Source: Deltaproteobacteria bacterium (GTDB taxonomy: Bacteria; Desulfobacterota; Desulfomonilia; UBA1062). From it: a stretch of DNA of 55,060 nucleotides. Location: NCBI GenBank assembly GCA_023230665.1, contig JALNWY010000003.1, positions 1 to 55,060 on the forward strand, read 5' to 3'. This document shows positions 15,931 through 24,460 of this stretch, piece by piece. The number at the start of each line of letters is the position of its first letter. Positions within the stretch are counted from its first letter, which is position 1. Under the pieces are notes generated by a model. That model was given only the letters and a program-made list of their open reading frames with translations, had not been told where the DNA came from and made no database searches. A program made the position numbers and the translations under genes.

Positions 15931-16773
15931 TCACACGATATCACGCCGCTTGAACACCCATACCGCAGCCGCAAGCGGCGCGATGTTCCAGAGCAGGATA
16001 AGGGCCGCGCTCAGTGATATCCCCGCCCAGACCCCGCCGAACTGACGGATGAGACCGGCACCTGCGGGACCGAGAGCAGAGGCCCCGCCGATGATCATCA
16101 GGGTGAGCACCCTGATGATATCAACGGGGTTTGCAAGAAGGGAAAAGTAGAGCATGGTGCGCAGGTACCTCTCGTCGACCATGTAGTACGAGAGCGCGAA
16201 TACGATCAGGTCATAGAACAGGACAAAGAACACCCAGAGCAGCAGCGTGATGACCAGGGCCTTGGTCTTCCCCCGTACGAGAATCGAGGTCAGGGCGGAA
16301 ATGGAAACGAACATGGCTGCCATTGCAAGGCAGAGCAGTGCGAATATCAGGTACTTCCACATCCCGTCATAGCCGCTTTTGAGGGCAATGATAATTCCCG
16401 GCGTTCCCAGCCCCACCATGGTGGTGATGAACAGGGTAATGTAGAGGCCGCCGATCTTTCCCAGGAACACCTGCGAGCGTGACACGGGCTGGGCAAGGAG
16501 CATGTCCATGGTACCCCGCTCGATGCACAGGCTGTTGACCCCCATGACCAGCGCCACCACGGGGATCAGATAGATCACCATGTTCAGCAGGCTGGCAACC
16601 GTCCGGTAGAAATCCTGAAACTCGACCTCGTAGCCGATCAGAGCCATGCCGAAGTACGAGACCCCCAGCGCCAAAAGCGCAAATCCGATGCTGAAGCCCA
16701 AGACCCATTTGTTCCGTATGTTCATGAGGAGCTCGTACATCATGATGTGTCCGACCGTTCTTATCTTTGTCAT
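15931..16773 (-). CDS. nosY: NosY, permease of the NosFY ABC transporter
   Basis: 280 aa, six hydrophobic segments, ABC-2 type permease. It carries the segment CIERGTMDMLLAQPVSRSQVFLGK, which is characteristic of NosY and relatives. It works with the NosF ATPase and periplasmic NosD in assembly of the CuZ cluster of nitrous oxide reductase, by structural studies of Pseudomonas NosDFY. Order nosD-nosF-nosL-nosY with short gaps (5 bp after nosL). Confidence 0.9.
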   Translation of the reverse strand: MTKIRTVGHIMMYELLMNIRNKWVLGFSIGFALLALGVSYFGMALIGYEVEFQDFYRTVASLLNMVIYLIPVVALVMGVNSLCIERGTMDMLLAQPVSRSQVFLGKIGGLYITLFITTMVGLGTPGIIIALKSGYDGMWKYLIFALLCLAMAAMFVSISALTSILVRGKTKALVITLLLWVFFVLFYDLIVFALSYYMVDERYLRTMLYFSLLANPVDIIRVLTLMIIGGASALGPAGAGLIRQFGGVWAGISLSAALILLWNIAPLAAAVWVFKRRDIV

Positions 16774-16778
16774 GACAG

Positions 16779-17543
16779 CTACCGCCTCTTCTGCTCTTCT
16801 CTGAAATGCCCGCCTTCGACCCAGAACTTGCCCAACGGCTTGCCCGTGTCCAGATCGACGAACATGAAGTCCCGGCCCGGTCGCTCCGCTGTAAAACGTG
16901 CCTGCCGCGGATGCCCTTTCCGGATCGTATCGAACAGGACAAGGTCCTCGTAGCCCTTGATGCCTATCCGATACTCCCGCCCGTCGTGGGCCTCCGCAAG
17001 TATCTCCACAATGTCGTTGTAGTTCACCTGCACGACATCAGGCATCATCTGCCCGTTATTGATGACGATCCTGGTCATGGCGTTTGGCTCTTTGTACATA
17101 TTCCAGAGATCTTCAAACTCGAATGCTTCCCCCTTGTGCTCCTTGGCAAAGGACTCGGCCATGCCCTCGTCCTTGAAACAGCACACGCCGTATCCCATGA
17201 CTGTGACGATATTCGCCTTGACGATCACGGCATGCTCAGCCGGCACCCACTCTCTGGTGAAATAGTCTTTAACATAATAGGCAAGCACATCTTCCCTGGT
17301 GAATCCCAGATCCAGCTTCCTGCAGAGGTCCAAATACCGCACCATGCAGATGGGATCATCGAACTTCTTCGACTTGCCTTTTTTGGGGATGATCTCGGCT
17401 GCGAACCGCTGATCAGTGATCAGCATGCGGCAGGTCTCGCAGATATCCTCCTCGGGATAGATGTCGACCGGCTTGTCGCTCTGCCCGCAGGAAATGCATA
17501 CCAGACAGGCGGCCGCAAGGATTCCTTGCCATGTCTTCAGCAT
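16779..17543 (-). CDS. nosL: NosL copper chaperone lipoprotein (long form)
   Basis: 254 aa. Lipobox CISC with Cys19; the motif Cys35-x-x-Cys38-x-Met40 (ICETCRM) is the Cu(I) site region of NosL. DPICMVRYLD, PAEHAVIVKA and GYGVCCFKDEGMAESFAKEHKGEAFEFEDLW follow the NosL fold. It is longer than usual (about 170-190 aa): about 85 extra residues at the C-terminus form a hydrophilic extension (IKGYEDLVLFDTIRKGH) that I cannot assign. Supplies copper to apo-NosZ in the periplasm. Between nosF and nosY in the operon. Confidence 0.85.
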   Translation of the reverse strand: MLKTWQGILAAACLVCISCGQSDKPVDIYPEEDICETCRMLITDQRFAAEIIPKKGKSKKFDDPICMVRYLDLCRKLDLGFTREDVLAYYVKDYFTREWVPAEHAVIVKANIVTVMGYGVCCFKDEGMAESFAKEHKGEAFEFEDLWNMYKEPNAMTRIVINNGQMMPDVVQVNYNDIVEILAEAHDGREYRIGIKGYEDLVLFDTIRKGHPRQARFTAERPGRDFMFVDLDTGKPLGKFWVEGGHFREEQKRR

Positions 17544-17550
17544 CCGCTCT

Positions 17551-18510
17551 CTAATCCTCTCTTTCCTGGAGTATCTTCATATACACCTCTTCCAGTGGGG
17601 GCTCGACCGTCCCGAAACGCTCTATGGACGCGCCCGCGTTCTGCAGCGCATTGATGATGATAAGCCTGTCTTCCGGCCTGCCCGTGGAGAACACCATCTC
17701 CCTGCCGCCGTTTTCAATATCCAGGGCCCCGTTCTCGAGGGCTATCTGCCTGAACCTTTCGTGCATCCGGCCAACCGTGACGGAAAACTTGAAGGTGGGC
17801 AGGATTTCCTCCTTCATCTTTTTCATGGGCTTGAGCGAGATCATCCTCCCGGAATGCATGATCGCGACCCTGTCGGCTATGGCCTCGGACTCCGAGAGCA
17901 GGTGCGTTGCCAGGATCACGGTTTTTCCCTGGCCGCACAGTTCCCGGACCGCGTGCCTGAACTGGTAGACAGCCTCGGGGTCGAGGCTTGCCGTGGGCTC
18001 GTCCAGGATCAGAATATCCGTCTGAGGCAGGAGCGTGATCGCCAGCGCCAGCCTCTGCTGCATCCCGCCCGAATATTCACCCACCGGTTTGGCAAGAAAG
18101 TCCTGCATCCCTTTCAAGCTGAATATGCTCTCTAGCCTGTCCATCCTCGTCCGCCTGAGCTTGCAGTAAAATCCAAGGATCTCCTTGCCCGTGAGATTCT
18201 CCGGAAAGTTTGCATGCTGAGGTAAGTAGCTGATCTTCTCTCGGACTTTGACCGAGTTGCGGGCAATATCTCCGCCGTCAATCAGGATAGAGCCAGAGGT
18301 CGGTTTCAGCAGGCCCATCATCATCCGGAGAATGGTTGTCTTACCGCAGCCGTTCGGTCCGAGCAGGGCAAAGACCTCGCCCTTGGGAACGTCAAACGTG
18401 ACGCGGTCGACTGCGGTAAATTTTCCATACTTCTTCACCAGGTTCTGTATGTCGACCATTGCACTGGTATCTTTTGTTTCGATATCTTCCTGGGCTTTCA
18501 ATGAAGTCAT
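17551..18510 (-). CDS. nosF: NosF, ATPase of the NosFY ABC transporter
   Basis: 319 aa from ATG 18510, preceded by GGAGGGG with an 8-nt spacer; an earlier ATG at 18558 lies inside nosD and lacks a site. Walker A GPNGCGKTT, signature YSGGMQQRLALAITLLP, Walker B ILILDEPTASLD, switch ATHLLSE. A C-terminal extension of about 90 residues ends in EPPLEEVYMKIL, as is usual in ABC-2 ATPases. Partner of NosY; together with NosD it drives copper-sulfur cluster maturation of NosZ. Short gap to nosL. Confidence 0.9.
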   Translation of the reverse strand: MTSLKAQEDIETKDTSAMVDIQNLVKKYGKFTAVDRVTFDVPKGEVFALLGPNGCGKTTILRMMMGLLKPTSGSILIDGGDIARNSVKVREKISYLPQHANFPENLTGKEILGFYCKLRRTRMDRLESIFSLKGMQDFLAKPVGEYSGGMQQRLALAITLLPQTDILILDEPTASLDPEAVYQFRHAVRELCGQGKTVILATHLLSESEAIADRVAIMHSGRMISLKPMKKMKEEILPTFKFSVTVGRMHERFRQIALENGALDIENGGREMVFSTGRPEDRLIIINALQNAGASIERFGTVEPPLEEVYMKILQERED

Positions 18511-18526
18511 TTGGTTCCCCTCCGGA

Positions 18527-19966
18527 TTACCGTCCGGTTTTTCTGTAGTATCTGGCAATGACGAGAACCGACAATCCGAGCATGAGAAGCGAGCAGATCA
18601 GGGTTATCAGCCGCCCGTACTGCCACGCACCTTCGTTCCCGCTGTTGAACCTGTTCAACTTCTCGAACAGCTTCTCCTGCTCGAACACCTCGACCTTTTT
18701 GATCAGAGGATGGGGATCGACCCCTTCGGTGGAAATATCAATGATGGGAAACACCTTTTCCGCGGTCGAGATCGCCTGGCTCACCGGGCTGAAGAGAAAC
18801 AGCCGGTATGCCGGTTCCAGCGCGAGCATGAACTCGAAGATGTCCTGCAGGGTATGGGGGTTGTCGCCGATGCCGTCACCATCCAGATCATACCCCCGGT
18901 AATCGTCCCAGAAGTTTCCCTGTCCGTCCTTGAAGAAGGTATTGTTCCGCCCCTTCTGCGTACCTCCGCGCAGCTGCACGTTGGACAGGTTGTTGATGAA
19001 ATTGTTGCCGTATATCGTGTTGAGCTCCGAGTTCTCCAGCACCACGGCTGCTATGTCGTTCCACACCACGAGATTGTTCGCGACCTCGGATTCTCCCGCA
19101 TGATCGAAATACAGGCCGATGGTGTTGTCGATGACCAGGTTGTGTCGGCACTCGCTGTGCCTCACGTCCTGCCACAGCACGCCGTAGGCCCGGAAGCCCC
19201 GGTTGTGGGCAAAGACGTTCCGGTTCCACTCCATGTTCTTGGAGTACATGACCGCCGCACCCGCCACGTTGTCGGTAAGAAGATTCTCGTTGAACCTGTT
19301 CCCTTCGGAATACATGTAGTGGAGTCCGTAGCGCGTGTGATGAATCCAGTTGTCCCGAATCATACCGTAATTGGCGAACGAGACGTAGATGCCGTCCCGG
19401 GCGTGACGGATCTCGTTTCCCTCGATGAGGTAATAGGCTGCATCCCAGAGGTGAATGCCGTTTCCGCGTTCCTCCTGGACATCGTGCTCCCTGCCCGAGA
19501 TCAGGTTGTTGCGGAACACGCAGTTGTCGGACTGGTAGAAATAGCACCCGAACAGGTTGTCGAGGAACCGGCAGTCTTCTACCTGGCCCTGTGTACAATG
19601 CTTGAACATCAAACCCGAATCGTCCTTGCAGAGGTCGCGGCCCCCGCCCTTGACCGTGAAGCCCGTAAACGTGATGTTCTTTCCCGTCATGGTCACGACC
19701 GTGCCGGTCTTCCCGCCCTGGATAACCGGATCACCGTGGCCGATGATGCGGATATCCTCGCCTTTGATGACGATGTTGCCCTGGTACGTGCCAGGGCCCA
19801 CCTCGATCGTATCACCGGGAGACACTGCAGCAAGGGCCTGCCCGAGCGAGGTAAAATCGCCGCCGCTCTCGGCGACGAGCAGGGTTTTGGCGCCCGCAGC
19901 CCCCGGGAAGATAAGAAGGGCCAGAATCGCCAGTATCCCGAATCCCCGTTGCCGCTCAGTTTTCAT
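18527..19966 (-). CDS. nosD: NosD, periplasmic beta-helix maturation protein
   Basis: 479 aa. A signal peptide (ILAILALLIFPGAAGA) is followed by a right-handed parallel beta-helix made of repeated short units (VKGGGRDL, FRNNLISG, IEGNEIRHARDGIY, IRDNWIHHTRYGL), the CASH/NosD carbohydrate-binding-like fold. The C-terminal YGRLITLICSLLMLGLSVLVIARYY is a membrane anchor. NosD binds NosFY and hands over the copper/sulfur needed for the CuZ site. It starts 150 bp after the small periplasmic protein gene; that gap holds a strong hairpin. Confidence 0.92.
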   Translation of the reverse strand: MKTERQRGFGILAILALLIFPGAAGAKTLLVAESGGDFTSLGQALAAVSPGDTIEVGPGTYQGNIVIKGEDIRIIGHGDPVIQGGKTGTVVTMTGKNITFTGFTVKGGGRDLCKDDSGLMFKHCTQGQVEDCRFLDNLFGCYFYQSDNCVFRNNLISGREHDVQEERGNGIHLWDAAYYLIEGNEIRHARDGIYVSFANYGMIRDNWIHHTRYGLHYMYSEGNRFNENLLTDNVAGAAVMYSKNMEWNRNVFAHNRGFRAYGVLWQDVRHSECRHNLVIDNTIGLYFDHAGESEVANNLVVWNDIAAVVLENSELNTIYGNNFINNLSNVQLRGGTQKGRNNTFFKDGQGNFWDDYRGYDLDGDGIGDNPHTLQDIFEFMLALEPAYRLFLFSPVSQAISTAEKVFPIIDISTEGVDPHPLIKKVEVFEQEKLFEKLNRFNSGNEGAWQYGRLITLICSLLMLGLSVLVIARYYRKTGR

Positions 19967-20064
19967 GCTGTCTTCTCTCTTGCATGCCCTGCCGGTTTCG
20001 CGCTTTTTTCTGAACCGCTATTTTTATGACAAAGGGTCCAATGGCTTTTACTCGACTGGAGAGC

Positions 20065-20095
20065 GGGTCCGGCCCTCTCTAAAAGGGCCGGACCC
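20065..20095. repeat. GC-rich hairpin between the nosZ part and nosD
   Basis: Perfect 11-bp arms GGGTCCGGCCC (20065-20075) and GGGCCGGACCC (20085-20095) with a 9-nt loop. In the minus-strand transcript it sits between the stop of the small periplasmic gene and the nosD start, with no U-run after it. It would suit a 3'-end stabiliser or a partial attenuator of the upstream nosZ segment. Confidence 0.75.
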
Positions 20096-20116
20096 TTCAT
20101 AAACATCCTTAACCGG

Positions 20117-20509
20117 TTATTCCTGCATTCCGGCCCGTGTGACCGCGGCTCCGGCCTTGATGTACCACTGCCATGCCTGGTTCAGGTCGATATTGAGGTC
20201 CTTGGTATACTCCCCCTTGTCCATCCTGGCGCGGGAGGAATCAAGGAGTTTGTTGGCCTTTTCGTACCAGAACTTCCCGTCTTCGAGCTCGCCCTTCTTG
20301 AGCTCGGACGACTCGTTGGTGATCTCGGCGCCTACCGCCTTGATTCCGTTCGCCACGATGTCCCTGGTCTGTGATGCGTTGGCATAGCCTTCCTCGCAGA
20401 GGGCCTTCAGGTCTTTCATGTCTATGGCTTGTTGTGCATGACTGACGGTTGCCAGACCCAGAGCAACTATCATTGCAAAACCGACCATGAGTCCGATCTT
20501 TCTCTTCAT
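20117..20509 (-). CDS. Small periplasmic protein, nos-linked (unknown function)
   Basis: 130 aa from the third in-frame ATG (20509), which has AGGAG 7 nt upstream. Clear Sec signal peptide ending SHA-QQA. The mature part is helical and charged, with aromatic residues in WYEKANKLL and QAWQWYIKAG, and a single Cys (LCEEGYANASQTRD). No domain recognised. It lies between the NosB-like gene (30 bp) and nosD, so it is probably co-expressed with NosZ. Possibly a periplasmic scaffold; inference only. Confidence 0.6.
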   Translation of the reverse strand: MKRKIGLMVGFAMIVALGLATVSHAQQAIDMKDLKALCEEGYANASQTRDIVANGIKAVGAEITNESSELKKGELEDGKFWYEKANKLLDSSRARMDKGEYTKDLNIDLNQAWQWYIKAGAAVTRAGMQE

Positions 20510-20539
20510 TCTCATTCTCCTCATCCATTTTTTGGATGG

Positions 20540-21163
20540 TCATGTGATTGAATACATTGCCCTATGATTTTTTCTGTCGATCCACCACTCAATGCCGGCA
20601 GTGATGAAGGCCAGCGCAGAGCCCAGTATTAACAGCATCGTCCCCAACTCGAACTGCGACCAGGTGGTGAATTGGGCCAACTGGTTTTCACCCATCAAAG
20701 GCGGCATGAAGGGATCCACGTGAATTGCCGCGTTCGGATCCAGATCGTGTCCATAGCTGTAGATGTAATAAACGAACGACGACGCCCCGTATATCCCCAG
20801 GAGACCGTTCAGCCCCACTACACTGTACAGAAACCATCGCCTCTTCCAGAAGGCCGCGATGATCAGCAGCAGGCCCAAGGCGACAATGCCCACGGGCAGA
20901 ATCTTGAAGATGATCAGGTCCGGGCTGATCGGGTGCATCCCGATGTAGTGGTTCAGCACATCCAGCTCGTCTATGCCGCCGTCCATATCCGCCACATCCG
21001 GCGGGTCGGCCGGCTTGTATGCATACACCGACATGCCGATCCCGTCGGGATATGAGTTGCACCAGAGATAGATCGACCACATGGGAGAGCTCAAGCTGGC
21101 AAGCACCAGAACACCTGCCGCCGCCAGCATCACAACACGCCCTTTCCCCCACCATTTATCCAT
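20540..21163 (-). CDS. NosB-like four-helix membrane protein
   Basis: 207 aa with four hydrophobic segments: near the N-terminus (VVMLAAAGVLVLASL), LIIFKILPVGIVALGLLLIIAAF, FLYSVVGLNGLLGIYGASSFVYY and a C-terminal LGTMLLILGSALAFITAGI. The loop LDVLNHYIGMHPI carries possible metal-ligand residues (two His, Met). In clade II nos clusters such as that of Wolinella, a polytopic membrane protein gene (nosB) lies directly downstream of nosZ; position and topology match, so I call it NosB-like, not by confirmed homology. 21 bp after nosZ. Confidence 0.6.
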   Translation of the reverse strand: MDKWWGKGRVVMLAAAGVLVLASLSSPMWSIYLWCNSYPDGIGMSVYAYKPADPPDVADMDGGIDELDVLNHYIGMHPISPDLIIFKILPVGIVALGLLLIIAAFWKRRWFLYSVVGLNGLLGIYGASSFVYYIYSYGHDLDPNAAIHVDPFMPPLMGENQLAQFTTWSQFELGTMLLILGSALAFITAGIEWWIDRKNHRAMYSIT

Positions 21164-21184
21164 TTTTCACTCCTGTTCTCGGGT

Positions 21185-23101
21185 TTACTTTCTCGGCTTG
21201 ACTAAGAGATACCCCTGCATTTCCTGGTGCAGCGCGGAGCAGAAGTTCACACAGTAGAACGGCCATACACCCGCCTTGTCAGCGACAAACTCATAGGTCT
21301 GCGTCTCTCCCGGGGTCGGCACGCCGATCACGTTGTACTCGCAGATGCCGAAGCCGTGGATCTCGTCTCGCATGGTCTCCATGTTGGTCAGATGGAAGAT
21401 CACCTTGTCACCCTGCATGACCTCGATCACGTTGGGATAGATCGCGCTTCTGATCTCGGCAGCGAACACCTCGACCGTGTTCTTGTCTTTGCGCACGACC
21501 CGTGCGTCTTCAGGCTTTAAGACAGCGAATTCCTTCTCGGGATTGTTTTTCTGGTCATATACCTCGAAGACCTTGGGCTCAATGATGTCTGCGGCCACGA
21601 TGCACGCGTAGTGCGGCTCGGGCTCGGGGAATGCCTGGAAGATAACCCGCATCTTCTCTCCGGAGAGGTCGATCAATTGCATGGACTCGGGCTGGTCGGG
21701 GCCAACCTTCAGATGCGTTCCCTTGGACAGTTTGTTCAATGACATGACCCACTCGCCGCGGGGTTTTGTGGTCAGGCCGTGAGGTGCTGCGATGTGGCCG
21801 ATGTTGTACTGGATCGGAACCTTATCGACCATCTTCCACTGATCCGGACCCTTCTGCCAGCGCCACTTTGCGACCGCGCTCTCCACGAACAGCGAGGTAT
21901 AGGCGAAACCCTTGTCGTCAAAGGTGGTGTGCAGCGGTCCCAGGCCCAGGGGAACCTCGGCCACCCGGGTGATTTTCTCGTTCAGAACCGTAATGCCCAT
22001 GTCCTTGCCCACGAAATCCTTGGTCTCAATTGCCTTGAGCATTCCCTTGAAGGAATGGACCGTGACCACCGGGGCCAGTTTGCCGTTTCCGATGATGAAT
22101 TCGCCGTCAGGGGTGACATCCACGCCGTGCGGGCTCTTCTTGGTGGGCATGGCATAGACGATCCCGTCGACCTTGGTCGGGTCCAGGACGCGGATGCCGT
22201 CGATCTTCTCGAATTTGCCCTCGCTTACGGCTTTCTCGGCCTTTTTCCAGTTCACGGCCACGATATAGTCCTTGTCACGCTGAGAGGCGACGACTTCCAG
22301 GGGCTTGCCCTCGATGAACTCGGCCTCGGAGTTGTAGCAGGTGAAGAAGGCCCAGTCATGGCTTACAAGCTTTCCGCCATCGGCAAGGTCATAGTTCCAC
22401 GGCGGCATTTTGATCTGGAAACTTTTGTCCAGAGACATGTGGCCCGACTTGGGGTCCACATGAATGAAACTCAGGACGCCATTGAATTTGGCGTTGTAGT
22501 CTTTTATCGGAACATAGGTTCCCTTGGGGATCGGCACCGAGAAACGGGTCGCCATGAACACGTATTCTGAGTTGGCGGTGATGTAGCTCGACGCATGGTT
22601 CCCCATGACATTCGGCACCGGGCCCAGGATCTGATGCGTCTTGAAATCATCCAGGCCAATCCGAGCAACCCGGTTGTGGGCGCAGTCGTGCACGAACAGC
22701 CACCGGCCGTCGTAGTCGCCATTGGTTTCGCTCAGGGCCGGATGATGTATGTCTCCCCAATCGAACCGGTCACCCATCATCTCCTTGCTGTGGTTGTCAT
22801 AGCCCCATCCCGTTGCGGGGTACTTGGCAAATACCGGAATGGTACGGATATGGCGGCATGACGGCAGGCCATAGACATAGACCTGGCCGCTGTGCCCTCC
22901 TGACAGGAACGCATAGTAATCGTCGAAGTCCCCGGGCGCCACATAGGTCTTGAGGGCGTCCTGGGCCAGCGTGCTCTTGTTGGTCGTGGACTTCTTGATC
23001 CTGTCGCGTCTGGGTGCTGCATCGGCTGCTACAGTGAATGCGAAGGTAACAGCCAGCAACAGCGAAAACACGGTAACGAGTTGCCTTTTCCATCTACTCA
23101 T
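21185..23101 (-). CDS. nosZ: Nitrous oxide reductase NosZ, clade II (Sec-exported)
   Basis: 638 aa from ATG 23101 (GAGGAG with 7-nt spacer). The signal peptide is a plain Sec type (LVTVFSLLLAVTFAFTVAADA) with no twin-arginine motif, which marks the clade II (atypical) enzymes. The N-terminal seven-bladed propeller carries the CuZ histidines (GDIHHPALSETNGDYDG, HDCAHNR, and others). The C-terminal cupredoxin domain has the CuA motif Cys617-x3-Cys621-x3-His625-x2-Met628 (CVNFCSALHQEM). Reduces N2O to N2 in the periplasm. Lies between the pentahaem cytochrome and the NosB-like gene. Confidence 0.95.
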   Translation of the reverse strand: MSRWKRQLVTVFSLLLAVTFAFTVAADAAPRRDRIKKSTTNKSTLAQDALKTYVAPGDFDDYYAFLSGGHSGQVYVYGLPSCRHIRTIPVFAKYPATGWGYDNHSKEMMGDRFDWGDIHHPALSETNGDYDGRWLFVHDCAHNRVARIGLDDFKTHQILGPVPNVMGNHASSYITANSEYVFMATRFSVPIPKGTYVPIKDYNAKFNGVLSFIHVDPKSGHMSLDKSFQIKMPPWNYDLADGGKLVSHDWAFFTCYNSEAEFIEGKPLEVVASQRDKDYIVAVNWKKAEKAVSEGKFEKIDGIRVLDPTKVDGIVYAMPTKKSPHGVDVTPDGEFIIGNGKLAPVVTVHSFKGMLKAIETKDFVGKDMGITVLNEKITRVAEVPLGLGPLHTTFDDKGFAYTSLFVESAVAKWRWQKGPDQWKMVDKVPIQYNIGHIAAPHGLTTKPRGEWVMSLNKLSKGTHLKVGPDQPESMQLIDLSGEKMRVIFQAFPEPEPHYACIVAADIIEPKVFEVYDQKNNPEKEFAVLKPEDARVVRKDKNTVEVFAAEIRSAIYPNVIEVMQGDKVIFHLTNMETMRDEIHGFGICEYNVIGVPTPGETQTYEFVADKAGVWPFYCVNFCSALHQEMQGYLLVKPRK

Positions 23102-23159
23102 AGCTTTCTCCTCTTTTATTTTTCTTGAAACCAAACTGCATTCATCTCCTGACCGGCCC

Positions 23160-24440
23160 TTATTTCTTTGTGGGCAGCGGCAGGCCCTTTTCCTCGTATT
23201 CCTTGACCAGTTCGCCGGCTTCCTTGATTTTTTCTATGAATTCATCGGCCTCAGCCTCATCCCTGAACTTGTACTGGGCCGTCTTCAGGATGAAGTCCAT
23301 GGTTCCGGTCGGCTCCTTGAGAAAATCTTCGAGCGTGCGGCCCGTAAAGCGGATGGGTACGTCCTCGTAGGCATTGGAGAGATCAGGCCCCAGATCTGTG
23401 GGTGAAAAGACCTGATACACGGCCACGGAGTGACACGTGAAGCAACCTTTGTTTACGAACAACGCACCCGGTCCGTTCATCATCTCCTCTTCGCGCGCGA
23501 TTTCTTCCGGGCTCAAGATCTCGCGGAAACCGGCCTTTCCCGGGAGATAGTCCACGGGTATGTTCGTTTTGCGCCAGCTCATCAGCAGCAGGGCAATGCT
23601 GTTGACCTCCTCGGAGGTGAACCGGTACTCGGGCATGATGGAAGTGGGAACGATGGACTTCGCGTTTTTCAGATGCTCGATATGCCAGGTGAATACCGAC
23701 TCGAACCCGGCAACGTTCTCGAACCCGAACTCCTCGGGGTGCTTGTCGCCCTCGTACGTGAGGTCGGGCCCGATGATCCCTCCCCGGTCGTTGATGATGT
23801 GGCATGCCCTGCAGCCGTTTTTCGACACGAGTTCCTTTCCCTTGTTGATGAACTCCATACCCTCGGTATCAGCCTCGTATCGGTGGCAGATGTTGCAGTT
23901 GGCCTGCATCGGGGCGGAACCATCGCTGATGAGATAATCTTCGGCGATGTACGACGCCATGAGGTTCTCGTTCCATTCCCGCTCACTCACCCATCCGTGG
24001 GCTGCCATCACGCCGGTGGAATATCCCTGCCCCCCATGGCAGACCGTGCAGCCGAATTTGCTGAAGGGGTGCTTCTGGATGAGCTCCGAATGAGGGTGCG
24101 TGGCGAAGGGATGTTTTTCTTCCTCCAGCCCCTTCCACTCCAGCCCCATGTGGCAGGTGATGCACCGGTCCGTTCTCCCGAGCTCGGGCACCCAGATCTG
24201 GCGCACGCCTGTTTCGATGTGAGTCGCCCTTTCAGGACCGAACTTCTCTGCTATGAGTCCGATAAATTCCTTTTGTATCAATCTCCATTCAAAGCTGCTT
24301 TCCTTATAGGCCGCCGCCCCCACTACAACCAGGAGGAGAACACTCAGCAGGCCTACCCATACCGCATCCCTGTTTATCAGGCGCTCCCGCCAGTTGCCCC
24401 GGGTCTTCTTGGATATTAATTTTCTCATTAAATTCAACAT
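23160..24440 (-). CDS. Membrane-anchored pentahaem cytochrome c
   Basis: 426 aa. One N-terminal membrane helix (VWVGLLSVLLLVVVGAAAY) anchors a periplasmic domain with five CxxCH haem sites: C93 (CITCH), C131 (CTVCH), C182 (CNICH), C210 (CRACH) and C333 (CFTCH). The last lies in a class I-like C-terminal domain after IMPEYRFTSEEVNSIALLL, whose IMP Met may be an axial ligand. Directly between cytochrome b and nosZ, it is the likely electron carrier from the Rieske/cytochrome b complex to the CuA site of NosZ, replacing NosR and cytochrome c550-type donors. Confidence 0.85.
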   Translation of the reverse strand: MLNLMRKLISKKTRGNWRERLINRDAVWVGLLSVLLLVVVGAAAYKESSFEWRLIQKEFIGLIAEKFGPERATHIETGVRQIWVPELGRTDRCITCHMGLEWKGLEEEKHPFATHPHSELIQKHPFSKFGCTVCHGGQGYSTGVMAAHGWVSEREWNENLMASYIAEDYLISDGSAPMQANCNICHRYEADTEGMEFINKGKELVSKNGCRACHIINDRGGIIGPDLTYEGDKHPEEFGFENVAGFESVFTWHIEHLKNAKSIVPTSIMPEYRFTSEEVNSIALLLMSWRKTNIPVDYLPGKAGFREILSPEEIAREEEMMNGPGALFVNKGCFTCHSVAVYQVFSPTDLGPDLSNAYEDVPIRFTGRTLEDFLKEPTGTMDFILKTAQYKFRDEAEADEFIEKIKEAGELVKEYEEKGLPLPTKK

Positions 24441-24460
24441 GTTTCATCTACCCCGATGTG

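Noticed and set aside
18248..20029. 593-codon plus-strand frame across nosF/nosD
   Set aside because: Shadow of nosD; crosses two real genes and has no recognisable domain.
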